NCBI RefSeq assembly: GCF_001807265.1
Contig: NZ_KV788371.1
Span: 1-64,000, forward strand
DNA from: Corynebacterium sp. HMSC05H05
GTDB lineage: Bacteria > Actinomycetota > Actinomycetes > Mycobacteriales > Mycobacteriaceae
Reading direction: 5' to 3'
DNA: 64,000 nt
The position numbers and the translations under genes were made by a program. Shown here one piece after another: positions 46,401 through 54,859 of the stretch (positions within the stretch are counted from its first letter, which is position 1; every line of letters starts with the position of its first letter). The notes under the pieces were generated by a model that saw nothing but the letters and a program-made list of their open reading frames with translations, ran no database searches and was not told the origin of the DNA.

Positions 46401-47134
46401 GGGTTGGAGGGGAATTTTCGCGCGAGGTCGTCGGCTTTGGCGGCCACGGTATCGTCGATAAGCAATTGCCTCGCAGGGTGCAGATCCACCGACCGCACCT
46501 CTTCGATGGTGCGCTGGTCCGCGACTGCGAACGAGCGGATGTCGGTGACCTCGTCGCCCCAAAACTCGATGCGCACCGGGTTTTGCGCGGTGGTCGGGAA
46601 CACATCGATGATGCCGCCGCGGGTGGCGAACTCGCCGCGCTGCGCCACCATGTCCACATGGTTGTACGCGAAGTGCACCAGCTGCGCGGTCAGATCCTCG
46701 AAGTCGTGCTCTTCATCCACCGCGATGGTGATCGGCTCCGCCGGCGGCAGCACCGGCTGGCACACCGCGCGCGCCGCCGCGACGATCACGCGCGGCATGT
46801 CCCACAGCACCTTCGAACGGCGCCCCACAATGTCCGGCGCCGGCGAAAGACGCTCGTGCGGCAACGTCTCATATGCCGGGAACTGCGCCACCTTTTCCTC
46901 GCCCAAAATGGCCTTCAGCTCCGCGGCGAGGTCCTCTGCCTCGTGGCCAGTCGCCGTGACTAGCAACACCGGTGTTTCGCGCGCAATCGCGCCCGCCGCC
47001 CAAGAGCGCACCTGGTCAATGCCCGTGACGTGCAACGAATCCTCGCCCACGTGCGTGACCAAGCCCTTCAGCTTCGGGTCCGTCAGCGCCGCGGTGAGCA
47101 AACCGCCCAACACGGGCGGAGTGGTTTCAGTCAT
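43490..47134 (-). CDS. mfd: Transcription-repair coupling factor
   Basis: A 1214-residue Mfd. It removes stalled RNA polymerase and recruits UvrAB. Order: UvrB-like N-terminal domains (LLVTATGHEAEDLAAELKA), RNA polymerase interaction domain (LQPGDFVVHDTHGIGKFV), then a RecG-like translocase with Walker A GDVGFGKTEVAVRAAF, DEEQ in IIVDEEQRFGVEHKE and TATPIPRTLEMSL, and the C-terminal TRCF domain. I use the ATG at 47134 (MTETTPPVLGG); the open frame continues to 47302 but overlaps the upstream TetR gene. The stop of that TetR gene lies 5 bp upstream. Confidence 0.96.
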   Translation of the reverse strand: MTETTPPVLGGLLTAALTDPKLKGLVTHVGEDSLHVTGIDQVRSWAAGAIARETPVLLVTATGHEAEDLAAELKAILGEEKVAQFPAYETLPHERLSPAPDIVGRRSKVLWDMPRVIVAAARAVCQPVLPPAEPITIAVDEEHDFEDLTAQLVHFAYNHVDMVAQRGEFATRGGIIDVFPTTAQNPVRIEFWGDEVTDIRSFAVADQRTIEEVRSVDLHPARQLLIDDTVAAKADDLARKFPSNPTLSSLLARISEKQPADGMEALIPALTDKQYSVLPELMPAGSVVLVTNPEKVRTRIADLEATDREFLEAGWEAAAMGAEGPVVVEGLDVSASSYRSYESLEVSASKAGNAWWTFAPPGMFAADDAETLPLEFEAAPAPKGDPKAIEQLYATLKLHIGQNHGKVAFVAPAKGTIDRMAERLREHGVSARVATPGLEPVEGAVTLYQALSHAGLVFGGPNLAVVTETDVTGNRVGDIAGAKRRAPRRRNRVDPLALQPGDFVVHDTHGIGKFVKMAERTVKAGDEDSRREYIVLEYQPAKRGQPGDQLWVPMESLDLLSKYTGGEKPSLSKMGGSDWKSTKRKARAAVREIAGELVELYAKRQAAPGHAFAPDTPWQLEMEDAFPFVETEDQLNAIEAVKEDMEKPTPMDRVIVGDVGFGKTEVAVRAAFKAVQDGKQVAVLVPTTLLAQQHYSTFTQRMDGFGVEVRELSRFTSTADSKKILAGLADGSVDIVIGTHRLLQTGVQWKNLGLIIVDEEQRFGVEHKEHIKALKSHVDVLTMTATPIPRTLEMSLTGIREMTSITTAPEDRHPVLTYVGPQEDKQVAAAIRRELLRDGQVFYIHNKVSDIEKTARQLRELVPEARVVVAHGQMSEQVLEQTVQGFWNREYDVMVCTTIVETGLDIANANTLIVENAQNMGLSQLHQLRGRVGRSRERAYAYFLYPKDKTLTETSYDRLATIAQNNDLGAGMAVAQKDLEMRGAGNVLGAEQSGHIAGVGFDMYVRLVSEAVETFKGLMSGKPIDATDKGPKEIRVDLPVDAHIPETYINSERLRLEVYRKLAEARDDDALTAAADDMIDRFGTLPIEVERLMAVARLRNQARAVGVSEILTQGTRIKLHPVELPDSKQVRLKRLYPGANFRAAAKALQVPMPREGGAKRALNAPNLRDLELLQWVADFMTEMLDAPKISVTGVSADSAAAEKVPKKKVFSVSE

Positions 47135-47139
47135 GTCTT

Positions 47140-47793
47140 TTACGCATCCTTCTCTGCGGTTTCGCCGTTTGTCTCGTCGCTCGCCTTGCCGCTTCCGTAC
47201 ACACGCGGCTGCGCCTCCATCCCCCGCAACCCGTTCCAGCACAAGTTGGAAATATGCGCCGCCACGGTGTGCTTGTCGGGCGTGCGCTCGTCCAGCCACC
47301 ACAGCGCCGAATTGGAGACGGTGCCGACAAGCGCCTGACCGTACAGCCCCGCCATCGCCTCGTCGAGCCCGCGGTGCTTAAACGCCTCCCCCAGCAGGTA
47401 GCTCACCTCGGCGGTGACGCGGTTGAGGATCGTCGAATACGTCCGCCCCTCCCCCGGCAGCTGCCCGTGCGCGAGGATGATGAAACCGTCCGTTTCCTCC
47501 TCGACGTAGGTGAGCAGCGCCAGCACGCCGCGCTCGATGCGGTCGCGCCACGGGCCAGCCTGGATGCTCGACGTGATCGTGCGCTCCAGCCGGGCCATCT
47601 CCAGCCGCACAACCTCCTGGTACAGGCCCTCCTTGCTGCCGAAATGCTCGTACACCACAGGCTTGGACACCCCGGCGCGCGCCGCGATTTCCTCCATGGA
47701 AATGCCATCGAGCCCGCGCTCAGCGAATGCTTGCCGCCCCACTCCGATCAGTTGATCTCTGCGCTGGGGTGCCGTCATTCGCCTTCGAGCCAT
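47140..47793 (-). CDS. TetR-family regulator upstream of mfd
   Basis: A 217-residue TetR protein. DNA-binding domain: GVGRQAFAERGLDGISMEEIA and GVSKPVVYEHFGSKEGLY. The C-terminal domain has TRPDK-like segments typical of the actinobacterial TetR next to mfd and glmU (Rv1019 position). The start ATG at 47793 (MARRRMTAP) fits; the longer frame upstream crosses tRNA-Gln. Co-transcribed with mfd. Confidence 0.9.
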   Translation of the reverse strand: MARRRMTAPQRRDQLIGVGRQAFAERGLDGISMEEIAARAGVSKPVVYEHFGSKEGLYQEVVRLEMARLERTITSSIQAGPWRDRIERGVLALLTYVEEETDGFIILAHGQLPGEGRTYSTILNRVTAEVSYLLGEAFKHRGLDEAMAGLYGQALVGTVSNSALWWLDERTPDKHTVAAHISNLCWNGLRGMEAQPRVYGSGKASDETNGETAEKDA

Positions 47794-47871
47794 GCGCCCT
47801 AGCTTAGAGCGTCGTAGCGCTAACCCCGTCTTTGGCAGTTGGCAGGTCTGGTCTACAATCAGCGGTGCTAT

Positions 47872-47941
47872 TCCCCATGGTGTAATCGGCAACACTACGG
47901 TTTTTGGTACCGTCATTCTAGGTTCGAGTCCTGGTGGGGAA
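47872..47941 (+). tRNA. tRNA-Gln (anticodon UUG)
   Basis: Acceptor TCCCCAT / GTGGGGA, short D-arm, anticodon stem ACGGT / ACCGT with loop TTTTGGT (anticodon TTG), T-arm with GGTTCGAGTCC. The discriminator is A at 47941. CCA is not encoded; GCTTTTTT follows and may help end transcription. Confidence 0.93.
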
Positions 47942-47962
47942 GCTTTTTTATTGGAGGGGTAC

Positions 47963-48628
47963 ATGAAACGCCACATCGTTTGGCTCATGGCATGCGGGGT
48001 ACTCGCGGGGTGCGCTTCGGAGCCCTCGCCTATCGACGCCCCTCCGGCCCCCACCGCCAACAACCAGGCAAACGAGCACAGCGCCGAATCCGCGGGCGGT
48101 GCTGTTGGCGGCTCTTCTGGCAGTTCTGCCGACAGTTCTGCTGATGCTCCCGCCGCGTTCCACTTCAAAAGCGGCACCCTCGAAATCGGCGATTTCGACC
48201 CCTTCGCCCTCGGCGACGACATCTTCGACCCCTGCACCGAGATCTCCCACGAGGAATTCGCCGCCGCCGGCTTCCACAACGTCGAGCCGATCCCGGAGGA
48301 GTACCGAGGATTAAATCCTGACGTAAATGCTTGTTCTTTTGGAACGGAGTCGCAGCACTACGCACTCAGCATTGCTGCAACGAACGCAAACCGTGAAGTT
48401 GTCGAGCAAACAAAACCGATCGATAGCGCGATTCGCTCACAAACACTTCCACCCATTTATGTGTACGGAACCGGACTACCCGACGACACAGATTGTTTTG
48501 CACAAATTGATACTGCCAGAGGCGGATTGAGCATCTCGGTCACGCGCCCACCAGGGCTGGGGACTTTCGAAGATTCCTGCGAATTTGCAATTTCAACATT
48601 CGAATCATTGTTTTTCGCCACCACTTAG
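47963..48628 (+). CDS. DUF3558-like lipoprotein
   Basis: A 221-residue lipoprotein, ATG 47963 with GGAGGGG upstream. Lipobox LAGC at about residue 17, a Ser/Ala/Gly linker (45-65), then a domain with FDPCTEISHEEFAAAGF, NACSFGTESQHYALSIAAT and GLPDDTDCFAQIDTARGGLSI, which fits DUF3558, a family of actinobacterial lipoproteins. Base composition changes in mid-gene: the half after about 48305 is far richer in A and T. Confidence 0.83.
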   Translation: MKRHIVWLMACGVLAGCASEPSPIDAPPAPTANNQANEHSAESAGGAVGGSSGSSADSSADAPAAFHFKSGTLEIGDFDPFALGDDIFDPCTEISHEEFAAAGFHNVEPIPEEYRGLNPDVNACSFGTESQHYALSIAATNANREVVEQTKPIDSAIRSQTLPPIYVYGTGLPDDTDCFAQIDTARGGLSISVTRPPGLGTFEDSCEFAISTFESLFFATT

Positions 48629-48629
48629 C

Positions 48630-48657
48630 ACTGTCCATTTCAATGGACAGTCTATTT
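48630..48657 (+). terminator. terminator-like hairpin after the DUF3558 lipoprotein
   Basis: Inverted repeat ACTGTCCATT / AATGGACAGT separated by two bases, followed by CTATTT. It begins one base after the lipoprotein stop. The tight loop means the top pairs open in practice. Confidence 0.7.
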
Positions 48658-48718
48658 ACGGTCCCCGTCTTCCTGTCTAGGATCCGCAGACGACGGCATA
48701 AGTAAATGGGGGCAGAAA

Positions 48719-50572
48719 ATGCGGATCCAATTAGACGTAGACAGCGTTGAAATGGCAATCGATCAACTCAGGAAACAAGCATTATCTTTAAAAACCAACA
48801 GGCAATTTGGTGGCTTCGCCTCCCTCTCCAGCTTCTCCAGCGCGGGCGGCTTGGACGAGGCAGGCGAGCGGCTCAGCCCGATCGGGGACGAGCGCGCGCC
48901 GGAGGCGAACCAGGCCATCGCGCTGTATCTGAAGCACACCGCTGACAACCTGTGGCTGGCGTTGACCAACACGCAGCAGACTGATGAATCGTTCTCCGGG
49001 ATGATGGGCTCCCTGCTGGCACCGCTCGGCGGCCCAGCTGCTGCACTCACGCCGATGTACGCCCAGGGCTTCCAGCAACTCAAGGCCGCGGACCCGAAGA
49101 CCAACACGTTCGACAACGCGGCCGTGTCCTCCGCCTCGGAGTCGTCGCTGCTCGGCGCGGAAATGAATCTGAACCTCACCAACACGTCTCTCGCGTACTC
49201 TGCGTCGGACTTTTGGACTTCCAACGCTCAGCTCATCGAAGACGCCATGGATGAGCTTAACGGCGTCCACCACGCTTTGAGCTCGTCAGCCGACACAATC
49301 TGGATCCAGGAGGCGATGAAGAAGGTCACCCAGATCCAGAATGCGGGTTTGGAATACGTCGCTAACTCACGTTCCCTCGCGAATCACACGGAGGCGCTCG
49401 GCATGGCGGCTGACTCAGAGAGTATGTACGCCTCCGCAGCCGCTGCCGCATACCACGAGGCAGAAGATCCGAAGATCAAGGCGCAGATCGAGTCGGATTA
49501 CCTCAGCTCGTATTCTTCCCGCGTCACTTCCGGGCTCCAGCCGGCAATTCCAGCGTTTAACCGGCTGCTGCCGGACGCGGGAAAGCTGCCGTCGACGCCG
49601 TACGCCAACACCGACGTACCTGCTCCCGCAGCAACGTCGTATACGCCGACTGAGCTGCCACCCGGGTTGCAGGAAGTGCTGACCAACCGCGGCTACGGCG
49701 ACCTCGCGCACGCAAAGTCGCCGGCGGAAGTGATCCAGCAATACGGCCGCCCCACCCCAGAGACCTTCGAGCGCATCGCCGCAGGCGCGGCCCCCACCCA
49801 GTCAGCCTCCGCTGTTATCGCCCCGCCTGCCCCTTCAGCAGCAGGAAGCTTTGCGACGAGCACTCCCGCCTCCCCTGCCAATCCCCTCACCCCCACCATC
49901 GGTGCAGCCAGCGGGGCGCCCCAAACCAACGCCAGCACAAGTACCGCCGGCACCGGCACCGCCGGACTCGGCCTCGCGCCGGGAAACGCCGTCGCAGGTG
50001 GCCGCGGCGTAGCTTCTGGACACGGCACCAGCACAGGACTTGCCAACAGCCCCCGCACTAGCCCCGGCACTGGCGCGGGCGCAGGCATGAGTACCGGTGT
50101 CAGTGGCGGCTTCGTCAACGGTCGTGGTCTCGGTGCTGGCGCAAACGGGGGCGCTGGAAGCCAGCGCAGCGCATCGTCTCTTGGGTCCGGCATCGGTGCT
50201 GGTGCCGGAACAGGCGCTGGAGCTGGATCGAGCAACGGAACAGGACAGGGAGCGAACGGAATGCGCCCCGGTATCGGAGGCGCTGGCGCTGGTGGAACTG
50301 GCGCTGGCGGCACCGGCGCGCACGGCGCGGGCTCGTCCTATGTCGCCGGGGCGAACGGCGCGGCAAGCCAAAACGGCCACGGCGCACGCGGCGGCGCCTT
50401 CGCGGCAGGGCCCATGGCGGCCGGCGCCAACCGCGGTCGCGGGCGCGACAAGTCAGGTTCGAAGGTCCGCACAGTCACCAGTGCGGTGGAGCGCGACGGC
50501 AACCTCAAGGCGCTGCTCGGCGACGCTCCCCTGCTGCTGCCAGCAGTCATCGGCCACAACGTGCGCGGCTAA
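48719..50572 (+). CDS. Large PPE/EspB-like protein with Gly/Ala-rich C-terminus
   Basis: A 617-residue protein in two parts. Residues 1-280 are mostly helical (VDSVEMAIDQLRKQALSLK, NQAIALYLKHTADNLWLALTN, DAMDELNGVHHALSSSAD), with spacing like PPE or EspB helical bundles of ESX secretion. A proline-rich segment (285-380) leads to a low-complexity region of about 200 residues of Gly, Ala, Ser, Thr (for example GAGAGTGAGAGSSNGTGQG). A short basic end follows (RGRGRDKSGSKVRTV). There is no signal peptide. No ESX gene is nearby, so secretion by a type VII system is an inference. AT-rich 5' end. Confidence 0.65.
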   Translation: MRIQLDVDSVEMAIDQLRKQALSLKTNRQFGGFASLSSFSSAGGLDEAGERLSPIGDERAPEANQAIALYLKHTADNLWLALTNTQQTDESFSGMMGSLLAPLGGPAAALTPMYAQGFQQLKAADPKTNTFDNAAVSSASESSLLGAEMNLNLTNTSLAYSASDFWTSNAQLIEDAMDELNGVHHALSSSADTIWIQEAMKKVTQIQNAGLEYVANSRSLANHTEALGMAADSESMYASAAAAAYHEAEDPKIKAQIESDYLSSYSSRVTSGLQPAIPAFNRLLPDAGKLPSTPYANTDVPAPAATSYTPTELPPGLQEVLTNRGYGDLAHAKSPAEVIQQYGRPTPETFERIAAGAAPTQSASAVIAPPAPSAAGSFATSTPASPANPLTPTIGAASGAPQTNASTSTAGTGTAGLGLAPGNAVAGGRGVASGHGTSTGLANSPRTSPGTGAGAGMSTGVSGGFVNGRGLGAGANGGAGSQRSASSLGSGIGAGAGTGAGAGSSNGTGQGANGMRPGIGGAGAGGTGAGGTGAHGAGSSYVAGANGAASQNGHGARGGAFAAGPMAAGANRGRGRDKSGSKVRTVTSAVERDGNLKALLGDAPLLLPAVIGHNVRG

Positions 50573-50578
50573 TCCCGC

Positions 50579-52075
50579 CTAGTGCCCGCCGTGCCCGGCG
50601 GGCAGATCCAGGTTCGCCTCCTGGCCAGGCTCGACGATGACGAACTGGCCCATCATGCCGCTGTCTTCGTGGTTGAGCATGTGGCAGTGGTACATGTACG
50701 CCAGGCTCGGGTCCGGGTAGTAGCCCATCTCCACAAGCAGGCTCACCGTGGCCAGCGGCGGGACAGTGATGGTGTCGTGCCAGCCGGTGGTGAACTCCAG
50801 TTCGCCGTTTTCCACGCCGATGACGGCAAAGCGCGCGTCGTGGATGTGGAAGTTGTGGGCCATGTCGTCGTTCTCGTTGGTCACGTGCCAGATCTCCGGG
50901 CTCTTGTGGTCCACGGTGAAGTCCACGCGCGTCATGTCCATGGTCTTGTCGTTGATCTCCACACCGTTGAGACGGAACTCGCGCTCCACCTCGACCGACT
51001 CCACAGAAGGCACCTCGAACGGCACCAGCGAATCAGCGAGGGCGGGCACCTCGGGGGCGTCTTCCGACAGCGCTGCGATCTCGAGCAAGTCGAACTTGTC
51101 GGTGAAGCCGAACATCTCCGCGGTTTCCTTATCCGGCATGCCTCCCAAATCCGGGAGTCCGTCGCTGCGCAGCTTCAGGTCCTTGCCCGGCTCAAGGTCC
51201 ACCACGATCTCAACGCGCTCGCCGGCGCTGAGCAGCACGCCGTCAACCTCGACCGGGGCGTCCAGGAAACCCTGGTCCGTGGCCACCACATAAAACGGCT
51301 TGCCCAAGGACAAGTGGTGGAAACGCATCGTTGCGCCGTTGAGCACGCGCAGACGCACGCGCCGGGTGGTGGCCTCGAAGCGCGGCTTCGTCATGCCGTT
51401 GACCATCACGGTGGAGCCGACCCAGCCGCTATCTTCGTCCAGCTGGCCGTCCTCGGTGAAGTTCGCGTCGGTGATGATCACGGGGATGTCGTCTACCCCG
51501 TAGTCGTTGGGGAGGCCAGGGAAGGCGGAAGCGTCGTCGTCAAGCACGATGCCCCCGGCGAGGCCGCGGTAGGCGTGCACGGCGGACTTTTCGTGCGGGT
51601 GCGGGTGGTACCAGCACGTCGCGGCGGGTTGGTCCACGGTCCACGACGGCGACCAGGACTCGCCCGGGTCGAACATCAGCGCCGGCCCGCCGTCGGCGGT
51701 CGCCGGCAGGTGCAGGCCGTGCCAGTGCACGACGGTGGGCTCCGGCAGTTCGTTGTGCACCGTCATGTCGATTTCCTCGCCGCGGCGCATGTACAGCGTC
51801 GGGCCCAGGTACGGGCCGTTGAAGCCCCAGGTCTTAGTCATCGTGCCGGGCACGATTTCGAACTCGCCTTCCTGCGCGGTCAGCTCGAAGCGGCGCACGT
51901 TGCCGTCGAGTTCGCCCTCGTACAGCGGCGGGATGCGCAGCGGGCGAGCCTCATCGTCCGCGCCGAGCGGTTTGGTCTGGGAGGACGTCGAGCACGCCGT
52001 GCCTGTCGCCGCCGCGGCCAGCGCCGCCGTCGCCAGAAGTGTGCCCCTGAAGAATGTGCGTCTGCTCATCGCCAT
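50579..52075 (-). CDS. Multicopper oxidase, Tat-exported lipoprotein
   Basis: A 498-residue copper oxidase. Tat signal SRRTFFRGTLLATAALAAA ends in GTACS, a lipobox-like cysteine. The copper ligands are all present: HWHGLHLP, CWYHPHPHEKSAVHAYRGL, HNFHIHDARF and YMYHCHMLNHEDSGMMGQF. The layout matches the CueO/CopA-like enzymes that oxidise Cu(I) or other metals and phenols outside the membrane. A copper-tolerance role is likely but no copper regulator sits beside it. Confidence 0.93.
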   Translation of the reverse strand: MAMSRRTFFRGTLLATAALAAAATGTACSTSSQTKPLGADDEARPLRIPPLYEGELDGNVRRFELTAQEGEFEIVPGTMTKTWGFNGPYLGPTLYMRRGEEIDMTVHNELPEPTVVHWHGLHLPATADGGPALMFDPGESWSPSWTVDQPAATCWYHPHPHEKSAVHAYRGLAGGIVLDDDASAFPGLPNDYGVDDIPVIITDANFTEDGQLDEDSGWVGSTVMVNGMTKPRFEATTRRVRLRVLNGATMRFHHLSLGKPFYVVATDQGFLDAPVEVDGVLLSAGERVEIVVDLEPGKDLKLRSDGLPDLGGMPDKETAEMFGFTDKFDLLEIAALSEDAPEVPALADSLVPFEVPSVESVEVEREFRLNGVEINDKTMDMTRVDFTVDHKSPEIWHVTNENDDMAHNFHIHDARFAVIGVENGELEFTTGWHDTITVPPLATVSLLVEMGYYPDPSLAYMYHCHMLNHEDSGMMGQFVIVEPGQEANLDLPAGHGGH

Positions 52076-52125
52076 GTCCGCCTCCCGGTTCGCTGATACT
52101 CTCTTTCGACCCTACTATCCGCTGT

Positions 52126-53352
52126 ATGCATAACGATCAACGCGAGGAACGCAACGCACGCCGGTTCATCTGGTCCAACGGCCTGCAAAACATCGGCGAC
52201 CAAGTCGTCGCGCCGAAGACGGTGCTGCCGTGGCTGTTCGGCGCCGCCGGTGTGCCGGCGGTGTTGACCTCGTTCCTCGTGCCCATCCGCGAATCCGGCT
52301 CGATGCTGCCGCAGGCGTTTTTGAGCCCGTGGGTGACTTCGAAGCGCTCCCGCAAGCGCGTGTGGCTCCTCGGTTCGTGGGGCCAAGCCGTCGCCGCGGG
52401 TCTTATCGCCTTGAGCGCATTGCTTCTCGACGGCGCTCCGCTCGGCGCCGTCATCCTCATCCTTCTCGCCGCCCACGCGCTGTTCCGCTCCCTGTGCTCA
52501 CTGGCCGGCAAGGACGTGCAGGGCCGCACGATTTCGAAGGGCCGCCGCGGCGACATCACCGGCCGCGCGACCGCCCTGGCCGGCGGGTTCACCCTCGCGA
52601 TCGGCCTGATTCTCACATTTTTGCCCAACAACCTGCCGCAGTGGGCGATCGCGGCACTGCTCGCCGTGGGCGCATCAATGTGGGCGCTGGCATCGCTGGT
52701 CTTCCGCGGCATCGACGAGCCGGAGGCTGAACCGGAGGCCAAAGACGGCCAGAGCATGAAGGAGATGTGGGCACTGGTCAAAGGCGACCGCGACCTGCAA
52801 AAGTTCCTGGTGGTGCGCTCGCTGATGCTGGTCACCGCCCTTTCCGCCCCGTTCATCGTGGTCATGGCCGGCGACGAAGGCGCCGACCTGACGGGCCTCG
52901 GCGCGTTCATCATCGCCTCCGGCGGCGCGTCGCTTCTGGGTGGCAGGATTTCGGGCAAGTTGTCCGACAGGTCGTCGAAAAGCACGATGGCCTGGGCCGC
53001 TGGCGTTGCCTCGACCGTGATCGTGGCGCTTGTCATGAGCGCGCGGCTCGCACCGGCTGGGGTGAACGCCTGGGTCATGCCCCTGGGCTTCTTCCTGGTC
53101 AACCTCGCCCACACCGCGGTGCGCGTGAGCCGCAAGACGTACCTGGTGGACATGGCCGACGGCGACAAGCGCACCATGATCACCGGCGCCTCCAACACCG
53201 TCATGGGCGTGGTGCTGCTGGTCGTCGGCGCGATTTCGTCCGCGATCGCGGTGCTCGGCCCGCAGGCGGCGCTGATCTTCCTGGCTGTCGTGGGCTACGC
53301 CGGCGTGATTGGCGCGCGGAACCTGAAAGAAGTCTCGGCGGCCGCCGCCTAG
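52126..53352 (+). CDS. MFS transporter
   Basis: A 408-residue major facilitator with about 12 helices (LPWLFGAAGVPAVLTSFLV, GQAVAAGLIALSALLL, ATALAGGFTLAIGLILTF, TGLGAFIIASGGASLLGGRISG and others). GRISGKLSDRSSK is a degenerate motif A in the second half. The start ATG at 52126 (MHNDQREERN) fits; an upstream frame overlaps the oxidase. The substrate is unknown. About 60 bp upstream of glmU. Confidence 0.83.
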   Translation: MHNDQREERNARRFIWSNGLQNIGDQVVAPKTVLPWLFGAAGVPAVLTSFLVPIRESGSMLPQAFLSPWVTSKRSRKRVWLLGSWGQAVAAGLIALSALLLDGAPLGAVILILLAAHALFRSLCSLAGKDVQGRTISKGRRGDITGRATALAGGFTLAIGLILTFLPNNLPQWAIAALLAVGASMWALASLVFRGIDEPEAEPEAKDGQSMKEMWALVKGDRDLQKFLVVRSLMLVTALSAPFIVVMAGDEGADLTGLGAFIIASGGASLLGGRISGKLSDRSSKSTMAWAAGVASTVIVALVMSARLAPAGVNAWVMPLGFFLVNLAHTAVRVSRKTYLVDMADGDKRTMITGASNTVMGVVLLVVGAISSAIAVLGPQAALIFLAVVGYAGVIGARNLKEVSAAAA

Positions 53353-53412
53353 GCGTTATGCTGGTTGCCGACAAAAACCCGCTACACAACCCATAAAACA
53401 AGGAGCATTCGA

Positions 53413-54855
53413 GTGCCTACCCACTTCGAACGTGCCGTTGTCGTGCTCGCGGCCGGCGCCGGAACCCGCATGAAGTCCGACCGCCAAAAGACGCTGCACG
53501 AGATCGGCGGGCGCAGCCTGCTGTCCCACTCCCTGCACGCGGCCGCCGGCGTGCACCCCAACCATCTGGTTGCGGTTGTCGGCCACCAGCGCGACCAGGT
53601 CGCCCCGGCCGTGGAGCAGATCGCCGAGCAGATGCACGTGGAGATCCGCCAGGCTATCCAGGAGGAGCAAAACGGCACCGGGCACGCCGTCCAGGTAGGC
53701 CTGTCCGCCATCCCGGATTTCGACGGCACCGTGGTGGTCACCAACGGCGACGTGCCGCTGCTGACCCCGGAGACCCTGCAGGCGCTCGTGGACAAGCATG
53801 AGTCCGAGCACGCCGCGGTCACCGTGCTCTCACTCGAGTTCGACAACCCCACCGGCTACGGCCGCATCATCCGCAGCGAGGCCGGCGACGTCCTTGAGAT
53901 CGTGGAGGAAAAGGACGCCACCGACGAGCAACGCAAAGTCCGCGAGGTCAACTCCGGCGTGTTCGCCTTCGACGGCAAGGTGCTGCGCGACGCGCTCACG
54001 CGCGTCACCCCGGACAACGCCCAGGGCGAGTTCTACATCACCGATGTGCTGAGCATCGCACGTAACGACGGCCTCCGGGTCACCGCGTTTACCGCCCCCG
54101 ACGCCCGCGAGCTGGCCGGCGTGAACGACCGAGTGCAACTGGCGGAGGCTGGCAAGGAGCTCAACCGCAGGCTCGTCGAGAAGGCGATGCGAGGCGGTGC
54201 GACCGTGATCGACCCGGACTCCACCTGGATCGGCGTCGAGGTGGAAATCGGCCGCGACGTGGTCATCCACCCCAACACCCAGCTGTGGGGCTCCACCGTC
54301 ATCGGCGACGGCGCCGAAATCGGCCCCGACACCACCCTGACCGATATGGAAGTCGGCGCCCGCGCCACCGTCGTACGCACCCAGGGCGAACTCGGCGTCA
54401 TCGGTGAGGAAGCCGCCGTCGGCCCGTTCACCTACATCCGCCCCGGCACCGAACTCGGCGCCCGCGGCAAACTCGGCGGCTTCGTCGAGTCCAAGAACGC
54501 CAAGATCGGCGAAGGCTCCAAGGTGCCGCACCTGACCTACATCGGTGACGCCACCGTGGGCAAGCACTCCAACATCGGCGCAAGCTCCGTGTTTGCCAAC
54601 TACGACGGCGTGAACAAGCACCACACCACCATCGGCGACTACTGCCGCACCGGCTCCGACACCATGTTCGTCGCACCGGTGAACATCGGTGATGGCGCCT
54701 ACACCGGCGCGGGTACAGTGGTCACCGAGGATGTGCCCGCCGGCGCGCTGGCCATCAAGGAAGGCCGCCAGCGCAACATCGAAGGCTGGGTGGAAAAGCG
54801 CCGCCCGGGCACTGACGCGGCTGAAGCAGCAAAAAACGCGAAGCGAGAGGGTTAA
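53413..54855 (+). CDS. glmU: Bifunctional GlmU (GlcNAc-1-P uridyltransferase / GlcN-1-P acetyltransferase)
   Basis: A 480-residue GlmU making UDP-GlcNAc for peptidoglycan. N-terminal uridyltransferase: VLAAGAGTRMKSDRQKTLHEIGG, EEQNGTGHAVQ, VVTNGDVPLLTPETL. C-terminal left-handed beta-helix with hexapeptide repeats, the acetyl-CoA region GPFTYIRPGTELG, the catalytic KHSNIGASSVFANYDG-type motif and TMFVAPVNIGDGAYTGAGTVV. GTG start at 53413 with AAGGAG upstream. prs follows after 4 bp. Confidence 0.96.
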   Translation: MPTHFERAVVVLAAGAGTRMKSDRQKTLHEIGGRSLLSHSLHAAAGVHPNHLVAVVGHQRDQVAPAVEQIAEQMHVEIRQAIQEEQNGTGHAVQVGLSAIPDFDGTVVVTNGDVPLLTPETLQALVDKHESEHAAVTVLSLEFDNPTGYGRIIRSEAGDVLEIVEEKDATDEQRKVREVNSGVFAFDGKVLRDALTRVTPDNAQGEFYITDVLSIARNDGLRVTAFTAPDARELAGVNDRVQLAEAGKELNRRLVEKAMRGGATVIDPDSTWIGVEVEIGRDVVIHPNTQLWGSTVIGDGAEIGPDTTLTDMEVGARATVVRTQGELGVIGEEAAVGPFTYIRPGTELGARGKLGGFVESKNAKIGEGSKVPHLTYIGDATVGKHSNIGASSVFANYDGVNKHHTTIGDYCRTGSDTMFVAPVNIGDGAYTGAGTVVTEDVPAGALAIKEGRQRNIEGWVEKRRPGTDAAEAAKNAKREG

Positions 54856-54859
54856 TTAC

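Noticed and set aside
49900-50400. Gly/Ala-coding stretch as a DNA tandem repeat
   Set aside because: Codons vary and no unit repeats exactly; it is low-complexity protein rather than a tandem array.
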